A DNA stretch of 11,343 bases from Mucilaginibacter sp. UBA4741. Lineage in GTDB: Bacteria > Bacteroidota > Bacteroidia > Sphingobacteriales > Sphingobacteriaceae. Where the stretch lies: NCBI GenBank assembly GCA_002403905.1, contig DHIR01000214.1, positions 1 to 11,343 on the forward strand, given 5' to 3'. The notes under the pieces were generated by a model. The model was not told where the DNA came from and made no database searches. It worked only from the letters and a program-made list of their open reading frames with translations. Shown here piece after piece: positions 1 to 6,574 of this stretch (position 1 is the stretch's first letter; every line of letters begins with the position of its first letter). The position numbers and the translations under genes were made by a program.

Positions 1-38
1 CTTCCGCAAGCGGTAAAGAGGGTTTAGGATGGGGCTAA
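1..38. other. Sequence downstream of pnp, nothing recognised
   Basis: These 38 bases follow the pnp stop codon on the minus strand and run to the window edge. The only structure seen is a short CCGC-AA-GCGG palindrome at 4-13, whose two-base spacer is too tight for a normal hairpin and which has no T-run. No terminator or neighbouring gene can be called. Confidence 0.4.
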
Positions 39-2159
39 TTACTTAGCTGCTTCCGGCTTAGGCAATAAAACTTTACGAGAAAGTTTTAATTTACCTTGCT
101 TGTCAACATCAAGCAATTTAACACGTACTTCATCTCCAACTTCAAAAATGCCGTCCATAGTTTCAATACGTTTGTGGTCAATTTCTGATATGTGCAATAA
201 ACCGTCTTTACCCGGCATAATTTCAACAAATGCACCAAAAGGCATAATTGATTTTACTTTACCTTCGTAAATCTCACCAACTTCTGGTTTAGAAGCTATG
301 TTTTTAATACGGGTAACAGCTTTGTCAATTGCTTCTTTGTTATCAGCAAATATTTGAACTACACCTTGGTTGCCAACTTCCTCGATAGAGATAGTAGCAC
401 CGGTTTCACGCTGCATTTCTTGAATGATCTTGCCACCAGGTCCGATAACGGCACCGATAAACTCTTTGTCTATGCGGATGGTAACAATACGCGGAGCGTG
501 TGGTTTGTAATCTTCGCGAGGCGCTTCCATGGTTTTAGCCATTTCGCCTAATATGTGTAAACGACCATCTTTAGCCTGGTTTAACGCGTTGGTTAAAACC
601 TCGTATGAAAGACCATTTATTTTCAAGTCCATTTGTACAGCAACAATACCGTTTTTGGTACCTGTTACTTTAAAGTCCATATCACCTAAGTGATCTTCAT
701 CACCTAAGATATCAGAAAGGATAGCATATTTAGTACCCATTTCGTTAGTGATCAATCCCATAGCGATACCTGATACCGGGTTGGTGATTTTGATACCTGC
801 ATCCATCAAAGCTAATGTACCGGCACAAACCGTAGCCATTGATGATGAACCGTTAGATTCTAAGATATCAGATACAATACGGATAGTGTAAGGATTCGCA
901 TCCTCGGCAGGTAATACACGTTTTAATGAACGCATAGCTAAGTTACCATGACCAATCTCGCGACGACCTGCACCCCTGTTAGGACGAACCTCGCCGGTTG
1001 AGAAACCAGGGAAATTATAGTGCAACAAGAATTTTTGGTAACCATTAATGAACGCGCCGTCAATCATTTGCTCATCATCCTTAGCACCTAAGGTAACTGA
1101 TGTTAATGATTGTGTTTCGCCACGTGTAAATACGGCCGAACCGTGAGCAGCAGGTAAGTAACCAACTTCGCTCCATATTGGGCGGATCTGTGTAGTTGTA
1201 CGGCCGTCTAAACGTTTGCCTTCGTCTAATACAAGGTTACGGATAGCGTCATACTCAACATCATGATAATATTTTTTAGCCAATGATTTAGTGATATCAT
1301 CAATCTCGCCTAAAGTAGCGATATAAGTATCTCTAACTTCTTTAAACTTAGCACTACGCTCGTCTTTACCAGACGCAGCGCCTGCAATAGCGTAAACCTG
1401 GTCATAAGTAGCAGCATAGATAGCTTTCTCAAGCTCGTCATTGCTGTGCTCATGGCTGTATGTACGTTTTTCGGTTTTGTTAAGCTCTATAGTTAATTCT
1501 TTTTGAGCTAAACACTGTATTTTAATAGCTGTGTGTGCAAACTTAATTGCTTCAACCAATTCTTCTTCTTGTATCTCGGCGCTTTCACCTTCCACCATGT
1601 TGATGTCATGCTCACTACCGGCTACAATAAACTCTAAAGTTGCAGTTTGCAATTGGCTTAAAGTTGGGTTTATAATTAATTTACCGTCAACTTTAGCAAC
1701 GCGTACTTCTGATATAGGGCCGTTAAACGGAATATCAGAACAAGCTAATGCTGCTGATGCAGCTAAACCTGCTAAACAATCAGGCATGATATCTTTATCA
1801 GCTGATATTAATGATATCATTACTTGTGTGTCCGCATGGTAATCATTCGGGAACATTGGGCGCAATGCACGGTCAACCAAACGCGAGATCAAAACCTCAT
1901 AGTCTGATAAACGAGCCTCGCGGCGTAAAAATCCACCGGGGATACGACCGGTAGCAGCGTATTTTTCTTGATAATCAACAGAAAGAGGTAAAAAATCAAT
2001 ACCTTCTTTTGCTTCTTGCGATGATACTACAGTAGCCAATAACATGGTGTCACCCATTTTTATTACTACAGAGCCATCAGCTTGTTTGGCCAGTTTTCCT
2101 GTTTCGATCTCGATGGTGCGGCCGTCACCTAAATCGATTACTTTCTTAATTATGTTCAT
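39..2159 (-). CDS. pnp: Polyribonucleotide nucleotidyltransferase (PNPase)
   Basis: Phosphorolytic 3'-5' exoribonuclease of cytoplasmic mRNA turnover; it releases nucleoside diphosphates and can run in reverse to add tails. At 706 aa it is close to E. coli PNPase (711 aa), with all domains in order: first RNase PH-like domain (about 10-145, including [10 protein letters not shown] at 77-86), helical linker (about 150-300), catalytic RNase PH-like domain (about 315-545), KH domain (about 555-620, GPGG loop at 573-576) and S1 domain (about 628-696, PFGAFVEI). Phosphate-site residues SNGSSSM (435-441) and the metal-binding aspartates of [11 protein letters not shown] (D487 and D493, matching E. 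coli D486 and D492) are intact, so it should be active. The ATG at 2157-2159 gives the usual [18 protein letters not shown] start; its leader is A-rich without a Shine-Dalgarno. It follows rpsO with 132 nt between, containing a terminator and a leader hairpin. Confidence 0.98.
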   Translation of the reverse strand: MNIIKKVIDLGDGRTIEIETGKLAKQADGSVVIKMGDTMLLATVVSSQEAKEGIDFLPLSVDYQEKYAATGRIPGGFLRREARLSDYEVLISRLVDRALRPMFPNDYHADTQVMISLISADKDIMPDCLAGLAASAALACSDIPFNGPISEVRVAKVDGKLIINPTLSQLQTATLEFIVAGSEHDINMVEGESAEIQEEELVEAIKFAHTAIKIQCLAQKELTIELNKTEKRTYSHEHSNDELEKAIYAATYDQVYAIAGAASGKDERSAKFKEVRDTYIATLGEIDDITKSLAKKYYHDVEYDAIRNLVLDEGKRLDGRTTTQIRPIWSEVGYLPAAHGSAVFTRGETQSLTSVTLGAKDDEQMIDGAFINGYQKFLLHYNFPGFSTGEVRPNRGAGRREIGHGNLAMRSLKRVLPAEDANPYTIRIVSDILESNGSSSMATVCAGTLALMDAGIKITNPVSGIAMGLITNEMGTKYAILSDILGDEDHLGDMDFKVTGTKNGIVAVQMDLKINGLSYEVLTNALNQAKDGRLHILGEMAKTMEAPREDYKPHAPRIVTIRIDKEFIGAVIGPGGKIIQEMQRETGATISIEEVGNQGVVQIFADNKEAIDKAVTRIKNIASKPEVGEIYEGKVKSIMPFGAFVEIMPGKDGLLHISEIDHKRIETMDGIFEVGDEVRVKLLDVDKQGKLKLSRKVLLPKPEAAK

Positions 2160-2169
2160 CTTTTTTGCG

Positions 2170-2204
2170 TTATGATGTGCTTTTCATCTTTTAGAGCACA
2201 TCGG
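2170..2204 (-). promoter_or_regulatory. pnp 5' leader hairpin with five-codon mini-ORF
   Basis: Two perfect 8-base arms, GATGTGCT at 2174-2181 and AGCACATC at 2195-2202, enclose a 13-base loop; the structure ends 14 nt before the pnp ATG. On the pnp strand the loop contains an ATG (2187-2185) that opens a mini-ORF reading M-K-S-T-S-stop and ending at 2170, out of frame with pnp. Its context AAAAGATGAA resembles the true pnp start, AAAAAAGATGAA. In E. coli, PNPase represses its own synthesis through a leader hairpin cut by RNase III; that this shorter hairpin plays a similar role is only inference. Read on the plus strand, the same arms are followed by GG and eight T's, so the element could instead stop antisense transcripts. 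Confidence 0.45.
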
Positions 2205-2240
2205 TTTTTTTTATGGTGTGTAATATTTGTTTCAGAAAGT

Positions 2241-2273
2241 AAAAAAGCCATCTCCTAGTAGAGACGGCTTTTT
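2241..2273 (-). terminator. rpsO terminator / rpsO-pnp attenuator
   Basis: Read on the minus strand, an A-run precedes GCCGTCTC, a six-base loop TACTAG, GAGATGGC and then six T's. The eight-pair stem has one G-U wobble on this strand, whereas the plus-strand RNA would have an A-C mismatch at that position, so it is built for minus-strand transcripts. It starts 19 nt after the rpsO stop. No clear TAnnTTTG promoter was found between it and pnp, so partial read-through, as at the E. coli rpsO t1 site, probably feeds pnp; that part is inference. Confidence 0.85.
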
Positions 2274-2291
2274 GTAAAAAATAAGTTTAAG

Positions 2292-2570
2292 TTACTTAAT
2301 GATATCCCTAAGCGCTAACGCTTTGATGATGGCACGGTATCTTGAAATATCTTTTTTGTAAAGGTAAGCCAACAATCCGCGGCGTTTACCTACTAATTTT
2401 TGCAGTGATAATTGGGTTGAAAAATCATGTTTGTTTTTTTTCAAATGCCCTGTTAAATGTGCGATACGGTAAGTGAACAATGCTACCTGACCTTCAGTTG
2501 AACCTGTGTCTGCTGCATCTTTACCATGTTTTGCGAAAATTTCTTGTTTTTCTTCTGTACTTAAATACAT
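2292..2570 (-). CDS. rpsO: 30S ribosomal protein S15
   Basis: Primary 16S rRNA-binding protein of the small-subunit platform, needed early in 30S assembly, and part of an intersubunit bridge. The 92-aa product is three residues longer than the usual 89, the extension being a short C-terminal DIIK. Family landmarks are present: DTGSTE at 21-26, the HLTGHLKKNKHD segment at 38-49 that contacts the three-way junction of 16S rRNA, and the GKRRGLLAYL helix at 61-70 followed by YKKDISRY. The ATG at 2568-2570 gives the normal MxLSTEEK start. It is the promoter-proximal gene before pnp, a gene order shared by many bacteria, which suggests joint control of translation and RNA decay. Confidence 0.98.
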   Translation of the reverse strand: MYLSTEEKQEIFAKHGKDAADTGSTEGQVALFTYRIAHLTGHLKKNKHDFSTQLSLQKLVGKRRGLLAYLYKKDISRYRAIIKALALRDIIK

Positions 2571-2616
2571 TACGTAAATAATATTAAAGCGTTAATAATT
2601 TTGTTATTTGTGGGTG

Positions 2617-2647
2617 CAAAGGTAATGTTTTAATTCAAAAGTAAAAA
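2617..2647 (-). promoter_or_regulatory. rpsO promoter
   Basis: On the minus strand TACCTTTG (2624-2617) is a perfect match to the Bacteroidota -7 element TAnnTTTG. Nineteen bases upstream the -33 position reads TTTT, three of four matches to TTTG. The start site would lie near 2612, giving a leader of about 40 nt. A second -7 look-alike, TACTTTTG, sits just upstream at 2643-2636. Confidence 0.7.
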
Positions 2648-2662
2648 GTTAAAAATCAAAAG
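2634..2662. repeat. A/T-rich tract, left inverted copy
   Basis: A run of CAAAAG, TAAAAAG and TTAAAAATC units. Its reverse complement is similar to the tract at 3682-3710: both begin CTTTTGA, continue with a TTTTTA block and contain TACTTTTG. The two copies point outward from the gene at 2770-3609, one toward rpsO and one toward the thioesterase. It may simply be low-complexity intergenic sequence containing promoter-like elements. Confidence 0.4.
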
Positions 2663-2769
2663 ATTAAATGATGGGACTACTCAACCACTTAATTTCGGGT
2701 TGATATTAATAATACGAGATAAAGTACCAATTGTCTTAAAATGATTATTATTGCTTTAAATACAATGCA

Positions 2770-3609
2770 ATGGGAGTTTTAAATATAAAAGAATTTGTTT
2801 TTGAGTTGCCATTATATACCAAGATAAAAATTGATGCAAGCAATATTGAAGAGTTTTTCAATTTAATGCAAACACAATCTACGTTTGATGCATATAACCC
2901 TATTCTAAAACAAGAAACAACTTATCGAACAATTCGGGTGCCTACTTATAGCGTATCTTCTCTACAATTCAGGAAAATACATGTTTATGAAGATATCAAA
3001 GATTTTCAAATTCAATGCGTACGAAATGGATTCTTAATAACTGTTTTTGCCAAAATTTTCAAAACTATGTCAAAAACAGCTGAAGATGAGTATGAATATT
3101 ATTACATGAAAGTAGGCCAAAGCCCCTCCATTGCTGATCTGCATATTAGTAAATTAAAAGACTATGATAAAGTGTTACCTAAAGACAAATTAAAAGAAAT
3201 AACCAAAGCCATAGGGTTAGCAGCCAATGGTGTAGGGATAGGCTCCTTCGTTTATTTAAGAAGAGTATTTGAATTTCTGATTGAAGAAGCGCATAAGGCA
3301 GCAAAAAGCGACAGTGACTGGAAGGAAGATGAATACATAAAAAATAGGATGACTGAAAAAATAGACCTACTAAAACATCATCTACCAAATTTTCTTGTTG
3401 AAAACAGAAGTATGTATTCAATTTTAAGCCTTGGAATTCATGAACTGGATGAAAACGAATGCCTAATGCACTTTGACGCCTTAAAAGTTGGGATAGAATT
3501 TATTTTAGATGAAAAGGTTGAAAATCAGCTAAAAAAAGAAAAGATTGAGGCAGCTAATAAAGCATATCAACAAGAAAAACATAAAAACAGAACGTTGCAT
3601 TGGCTTTGA
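2770..3609 (+). CDS. Conserved hypothetical protein, 279 aa, unknown function
   Basis: I do not know a function for it. From memory it belongs to a widespread family of uncharacterised proteins whose C-terminal half carries AIGLAANGVGIGSFVYLRR (147-165), the charged helix FEFLIEEAHKAA, and MYSILSLGIHELDENECL (215-232). That half is mostly helical and recalls DUF4145/HEPN-like proteins, but the R-x4-6-H HEPN nuclease motif is absent. In relatives I recall, the N-terminus holds a zinc ribbon; here the expected CPxC position reads NPIL (43-46), and a single Cys (C83, in IQCVRN) remains from the second pair. No signal peptide or membrane segment is seen; a lysine/glutamate-rich helix lies at the C-terminus. 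Three of its sequence lines counted by hand are about 28, 30 and 37% GC, lower than most neighbours, which suggests an accessory or transferred gene. No convincing promoter was found; the ATG at 2770 opens the frame. Confidence 0.85.
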   Translation: MGVLNIKEFVFELPLYTKIKIDASNIEEFFNLMQTQSTFDAYNPILKQETTYRTIRVPTYSVSSLQFRKIHVYEDIKDFQIQCVRNGFLITVFAKIFKTMSKTAEDEYEYYYMKVGQSPSIADLHISKLKDYDKVLPKDKLKEITKAIGLAANGVGIGSFVYLRRVFEFLIEEAHKAAKSDSDWKEDEYIKNRMTEKIDLLKHHLPNFLVENRSMYSILSLGIHELDENECLMHFDALKVGIEFILDEKVENQLKKEKIEAANKAYQQEKHKNRTLHWL

Positions 3610-3681
3610 ATTGGTATTTAAAGTTACGTATTAAAACAGTCGATTTCTTATTTTTAAAAGGACATCTATTCTAATTATTCC

Positions 3682-3710
3682 CTTTTGAATTTTTACTTTT
3701 GATTTTTGAC
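3682..3710. repeat. T-rich tract, right inverted copy
   Basis: A tract of TTTTGA/TTTTTGA units resembling the reverse complement of 2634-2662. It sits directly before the thioesterase start and contains that gene's candidate -7 element. Similar heptad-like T tracts are, as I recall, common between genes in this bacterial group, so this may not be a mobile remnant. Confidence 0.4.
3694..3701 (+). promoter_or_regulatory. Candidate -7 element of thioesterase gene
   Basis: TACTTTTG matches TAnnTTTG and is identical to the -7 element before the tRNA-Ser at the right edge. No TTTG or TTG occurs at the expected -33 distance. The start site would be near 3706, leaving only about 10 nt before the ATG at 3716. 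Confidence 0.45.
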
Positions 3711-3715
3711 TTACC

Positions 3716-4135
3716 ATGAACTACGCCACCTTCGAAACCGAATACCGTGTACGCCCCGACGATATTGACATGTATCGCCACGTACATAACAGCAAATATT
3801 TTGATTATGTGCTGGCTGCCCGTTATGACCAAATGGAGCGTTGCTATGGCATGGCTATGGAAAAGTTTTTGGAGCAGGGTTATGGTTGGCTGGTACGTAG
3901 CGTTTTTGTAGATTATAAACGCCCTTTAATACTGGGTGATTACTTTATTGTTACCACGGGCATTGAAAGCATTGACGAGAAAATTTGCCGCGTACAATTC
4001 AACATCAAAAACAAAACTACCACTAAAATATGCTGCGATGGCTGGTTTGATTTTGTGATGATAGACATGAACACTGGCAAAGCCGCCAAAATCCCCACTG
4101 ATGTAATAAGCCACTACACCTCTTTTAAAAAATAA
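3716..4135 (+). CDS. Acyl-CoA thioesterase, 4HBT hotdog family (FadM/YbgC-like)
   Basis: Predicted cytoplasmic single-hotdog enzyme hydrolysing acyl-CoA thioesters; the substrate cannot be read from sequence. The 139-aa length is normal for the family. The signature VRPDDIDMYRHVHNSKYFDY (12-31) matches the FadM-type active-site stretch, with D18 as the likely catalytic acid on the catalytic strand-helix junction, followed by H22 and N25. The segment SVFVDYKRPLILGDYFIVTT is the central hotdog strand pair. It has no cotranscribed partner: the unknown gene upstream ends 106 nt earlier and the next gene is convergent, so it is probably monocistronic. It is only loosely similar to the second hotdog protein at 9824-10231 and appears to be a different subfamily. 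Confidence 0.9.
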   Translation: MNYATFETEYRVRPDDIDMYRHVHNSKYFDYVLAARYDQMERCYGMAMEKFLEQGYGWLVRSVFVDYKRPLILGDYFIVTTGIESIDEKICRVQFNIKNKTTTKICCDGWFDFVMIDMNTGKAAKIPTDVISHYTSFKK

Positions 4136-4198
4136 TTTAGCTGCCTTTATAGTAATAAGCTTTTTCGGATAACTACCTATGTCAAAGGGGCGTTTATA
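4136..4198. other. Convergent gap between thioesterase and hydrolase genes
   Basis: Sixty-three bases separate two gene ends that face each other. I see no stem followed by a T-run on either strand, so termination here is either factor-dependent or too weak to recognise. Confidence 0.4.
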
Positions 4199-6379
4199 TC
4201 ACGCCAAATCTATCCCTATTATCTCATGATCCATTATCTGCGTTACTGTTAGCATAATCCTGCCATCTTTAATAATATACGCCGGTTCTCTTTGGCTTAC
4301 GGGTAGGTGTACACCCGATACTTTTGCGTTGGTGGGTATTTTAATACTGACCTCGGCGTTAACAGGTATCAGCTCGCGCATTGGGCCTTTCATCATCATG
4401 GGGTTGGTTAGGTTAACCAAGTGCACGGCCATCGACTGCTCTTGCCGCCATACGGTGGTTTCTATTAGCCCCGGCGCGGTAACTGCAACTACCGGTTCTT
4501 CACTAAGCGCCCATTTAATGGTATTATTTAATAGCTTTCCATGATCAGGCGCCATGTATTGCCAAAAAGTTCTTTCAATATCCCAGGGGATGTAAGCTAC
4601 CCTGCCCTTCCCTATTTCGCGTAAATAAAGCTCGCGGGTGTCAGGGTCCGGATTACGGGTGTATACATCCTCCATAGGCAGATCCGGGTATGTTGGCACC
4701 AAAGTTACCGGGCTGGGGAAATTGGCTGCCACAGGCTTTACCTTAACCGTATATATGCCGTTAATGATGCGGTTAGCATCTTCCAGCCCTTCTAATACCG
4801 GGTGAAATTTGTTGGTAACTGCATCACTATGTAACCGCAAATAGCTGTTTTGCATCGGCCCTTCAACAGCATTGTCAAAGCTTACCCCAAATAGGTTAGT
4901 CAGCCCAAAATCTGTACGCTTTTTACCATTCTCATCATATAATGATGATTCAAATGTAGCCACAACACTTCCGCCATCCTCAACAAATTTGCTTATGATA
5001 GCGCATTGACTGTCAGATAGTGAGGTACTATTAGGTAATACCAGCAGCTTATAAGGCTTCAATAGTTCGGCATTAAGCACACCCGAGTTGATCATTTCAA
5101 AAGGCACATGCCCCTCCACCAAACTATGGTACATCCCATTCATGTGCCCGGCACTATTTAATTGCCACGGCTTGCCACCCGCGCTTGCGCCGCCTTGTTC
5201 TAATACAGCTACCCTTGCCATTGATGCAGTATTGCGCAGGTATTTTTCGCTCCGGTAAAATCCCTGGTACACCTGTTCTATGGGGCTCATCCAACGTTTA
5301 TCAATAGGTGTGGCACCAAACTTTACAAAGCATGGCAGCATGCCGTTAGCCACCCCATTAACTGCCCATACCCTTAACTCGGCATCTGTATTTACCGAGT
5401 CTTTCCAGCGCGGGGCCTCTTCTAATCCTACGCTAAAAATATGTATCAACGGTTTCATACCCATACCGCCGGCGCGTAATTCTTTTGCGCCACGGCCACT
5501 GTCCCAGGGCGGTATATTGCCCGACCGGCCCTGCCTGTCAACAAAAAATATATCTGCCAGTTGTCCGGTTATTTTTCTATCCGGGAACCCATTTGGGATA
5601 AAACGCGATACCGGTTTTATTTTGCGCATCTCTGCATCCCATAAAAACCATAATTCTTTTAAACGGGCCGTATTCCATTCGCGATATTTAGCCGTCGAGG
5701 CGCCATCGCGGGGCAGTTCCATACCACCTGAAAATATTTTGAAGTTTTGTACACAATGCTCGCAATAACACATCCCACTACCCGACCACCGGTTAGAGAA
5801 TATGCCTTCGGGTTTAAACCGGGTCATGATCTCTTTGTGAACCGAGGTCATAAAATCAAAATTATAGGGGCCCAGCGCACAGGTAACCCATAGATCTGGA
5901 TTGGCCCAGTGACGGCGTTTTTTACCATCGGCAGTTACCGCTATCCAATCCGGGTACGCGTCGTACACATTTTGTCGTGCGGCGTGTGGGTCGGTGCGCA
6001 GGCAAACGGTCATATTCATTTTGCGGCAACCCTCTACCATATAACCAACCAGGTCCTTATTACCTAAATAATCGCTGCGATGGTGTAAAGGCACATCGGT
6101 AGGATAAAATGCCACCACCCCACCGGCACTTAACAAAGCGCCCTGCGCATGGATGCGTTTAAAATAATCCAACCAAAAATCGGGGTCGCATTTGGCTGGG
6201 TCGTTTTCAACAAAGGCCAGCTGCGCCCAGCGCATAGATTTATTGAACCAGCTTTTATTGTCGGCTAAACTCTTATCAGTCGAAGGAAACAAACTACCGG
6301 CATTGGCTAACAGCGCCGGGCCGGTTATAGCATATCCACCTGCTATGGTAGACGTTTTGATAAAATCTCTTCTTCGCAT
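4199..6379 (-). CDS. Tat-exported glycoside-hydrolase-like protein (GHL6 barrel plus beta-galactosidase trimerisation-type domain)
   Basis: Predicted periplasmic or exported carbohydrate-active protein of 726 aa; substrate unknown. The N-terminus is a twin-arginine signal, RRRDFIKTS (2-10), with a hydrophobic core and a likely cleavage after ANA (25-27). The barrel (about 45-380) has GHL6 (hypothetical glycosyl hydrolase 6) landmarks: RWAQLAF (50-56), GGVVAFYPTDVPLHHRS (86-102), RTDPHAA (128-134), YPDWIAVTADG (142-152) and GIFSNRWSGSGMCYCEHC (192-209). A Rossmann-like domain resembling the GATase1/trimerisation domain of GH42 beta-galactosidases follows (about 385-600, KLLVLPNSTSLSDSQ then FVEDGGSVVATFESS), then a C-terminal beta-rich domain (about 630-726). 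Cysteines 204, 206 and 209 cluster in the barrel. No SusC/SusD pair, sulfatase or other sugar genes adjoin it. Its GC is higher than that of the unknown gene at 2770 (one line counts about 62%). Catalytic residues were not assigned. Confidence 0.85.
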   Translation of the reverse strand: MRRRDFIKTSTIAGGYAITGPALLANAGSLFPSTDKSLADNKSWFNKSMRWAQLAFVENDPAKCDPDFWLDYFKRIHAQGALLSAGGVVAFYPTDVPLHHRSDYLGNKDLVGYMVEGCRKMNMTVCLRTDPHAARQNVYDAYPDWIAVTADGKKRRHWANPDLWVTCALGPYNFDFMTSVHKEIMTRFKPEGIFSNRWSGSGMCYCEHCVQNFKIFSGGMELPRDGASTAKYREWNTARLKELWFLWDAEMRKIKPVSRFIPNGFPDRKITGQLADIFFVDRQGRSGNIPPWDSGRGAKELRAGGMGMKPLIHIFSVGLEEAPRWKDSVNTDAELRVWAVNGVANGMLPCFVKFGATPIDKRWMSPIEQVYQGFYRSEKYLRNTASMARVAVLEQGGASAGGKPWQLNSAGHMNGMYHSLVEGHVPFEMINSGVLNAELLKPYKLLVLPNSTSLSDSQCAIISKFVEDGGSVVATFESSLYDENGKKRTDFGLTNLFGVSFDNAVEGPMQNSYLRLHSDAVTNKFHPVLEGLEDANRIINGIYTVKVKPVAANFPSPVTLVPTYPDLPMEDVYTRNPDPDTRELYLREIGKGRVAYIPWDIERTFWQYMAPDHGKLLNNTIKWALSEEPVVAVTAPGLIETTVWRQEQSMAVHLVNLTNPMMMKGPMRELIPVNAEVSIKIPTNAKVSGVHLPVSQREPAYIIKDGRIMLTVTQIMDHEIIGIDLA

Positions 6380-6417
6380 AGTTGGTTAAGGATATGGTAT
6401 TGGTGGCAATATATTGT

Positions 6418-6425
6418 CAAAGGTT
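6418..6425 (-). promoter_or_regulatory. Candidate -7 element of the hydrolase gene
   Basis: Read on the minus strand this is AACCTTTG, seven of eight matches to TAnnTTTG. It would place transcription start near 6413 and give a leader of about 34 nt. A perfect but more distant alternative is TATTTTTG at 6494-6487. Neither has a clear -33 TTTG, which would fit an activator-dependent promoter. Confidence 0.3.
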
Positions 6426-6436
6426 GTACCAAAATG

Positions 6437-6450
6437 TGACTTTTAAGTCA
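6437..6450. promoter_or_regulatory. Perfect palindrome, candidate operator
   Basis: TGACTT, two T's, then AAGTCA form a perfect 6+6 inverted repeat. It begins 12 bp upstream of the candidate -7 element at 6418-6425, so it would cover the spacer and the -33 region of that promoter, a usual place for a dimeric regulator. Confidence 0.4.
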
Positions 6451-6538
6451 GAAAAAGTGTGCCAAACTGTATCATGAAATTAAATTCAAAAATACAATTA
6501 ACTCATTAACAAATAATTATAAAAACAGATGTATCAAA

Positions 6539-6557
6539 GTGTATCATCAAGACACAC
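6539..6557 (-). terminator. Possible weak ddl terminator hairpin
   Basis: On the ddl strand GTGTGTC, loop TTGAT and GATACAC form seven pairs including one G-U, followed by only TTTGAT before a longer T-run further on. It lies 18 nt after the ddl stop. The short T-tail makes this uncertain, and it overlaps the last TGT repeat. Confidence 0.3.
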
Positions 6558-6574
6558 GCGCAGTGGTACACCTG

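Larger units (their letters stand above)
6415..6546 (-). promoter_or_regulatory. Phased TGT direct repeats upstream of the hydrolase gene
   Basis: On the plus strand TGT motifs begin at 6415, 6425 and 6435 (TGTCAAA, TGTACCA, TGTGACT), at 6458 and 6468 (TGTGCCA, TGTATCA) and at 6530 and 6540 (TGTATCA twice). Within each group the spacing is exactly 10 bp, about one helical turn. Tandem half-sites with a 10-11 bp period are typical of OmpR/PhoB-type winged-helix regulators, which suggests binding sites controlling the gene at 4199-6379; the regulator is unknown. Confidence 0.4.

Noticed and set aside
4..13. CCGC-AA-GCGG palindrome after pnp
   Set aside because: Two-base spacer and no following T-run on either strand; not supported as a terminator.
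354..551. Open plus-strand frame inside pnp
   Set aside because: It is antisense to a complete, highly conserved pnp and the translated residues resemble no protein family; it is a shadow of the real gene. The same holds for the frame at 1531-1842.
2681..2703. TCAACC/GGTTGA stem with 11-base loop before the unknown gene
   Set aside because: Only six pairs, no T-run and no gene end nearby that needs termination; expected by chance.
2765..2782. ATG five bases before the unknown gene's start, reading M-Q-W-E-F-stop
   Set aside because: It overlaps the real start in another frame and has no distinguishing context; probably chance.
5280..5768. 162-codon plus-strand frame inside the exported hydrolase gene
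   Set aside because: Length is explained by the higher GC of the host gene; no domain, no promoter, and the minus-strand product is clearly a real family member.
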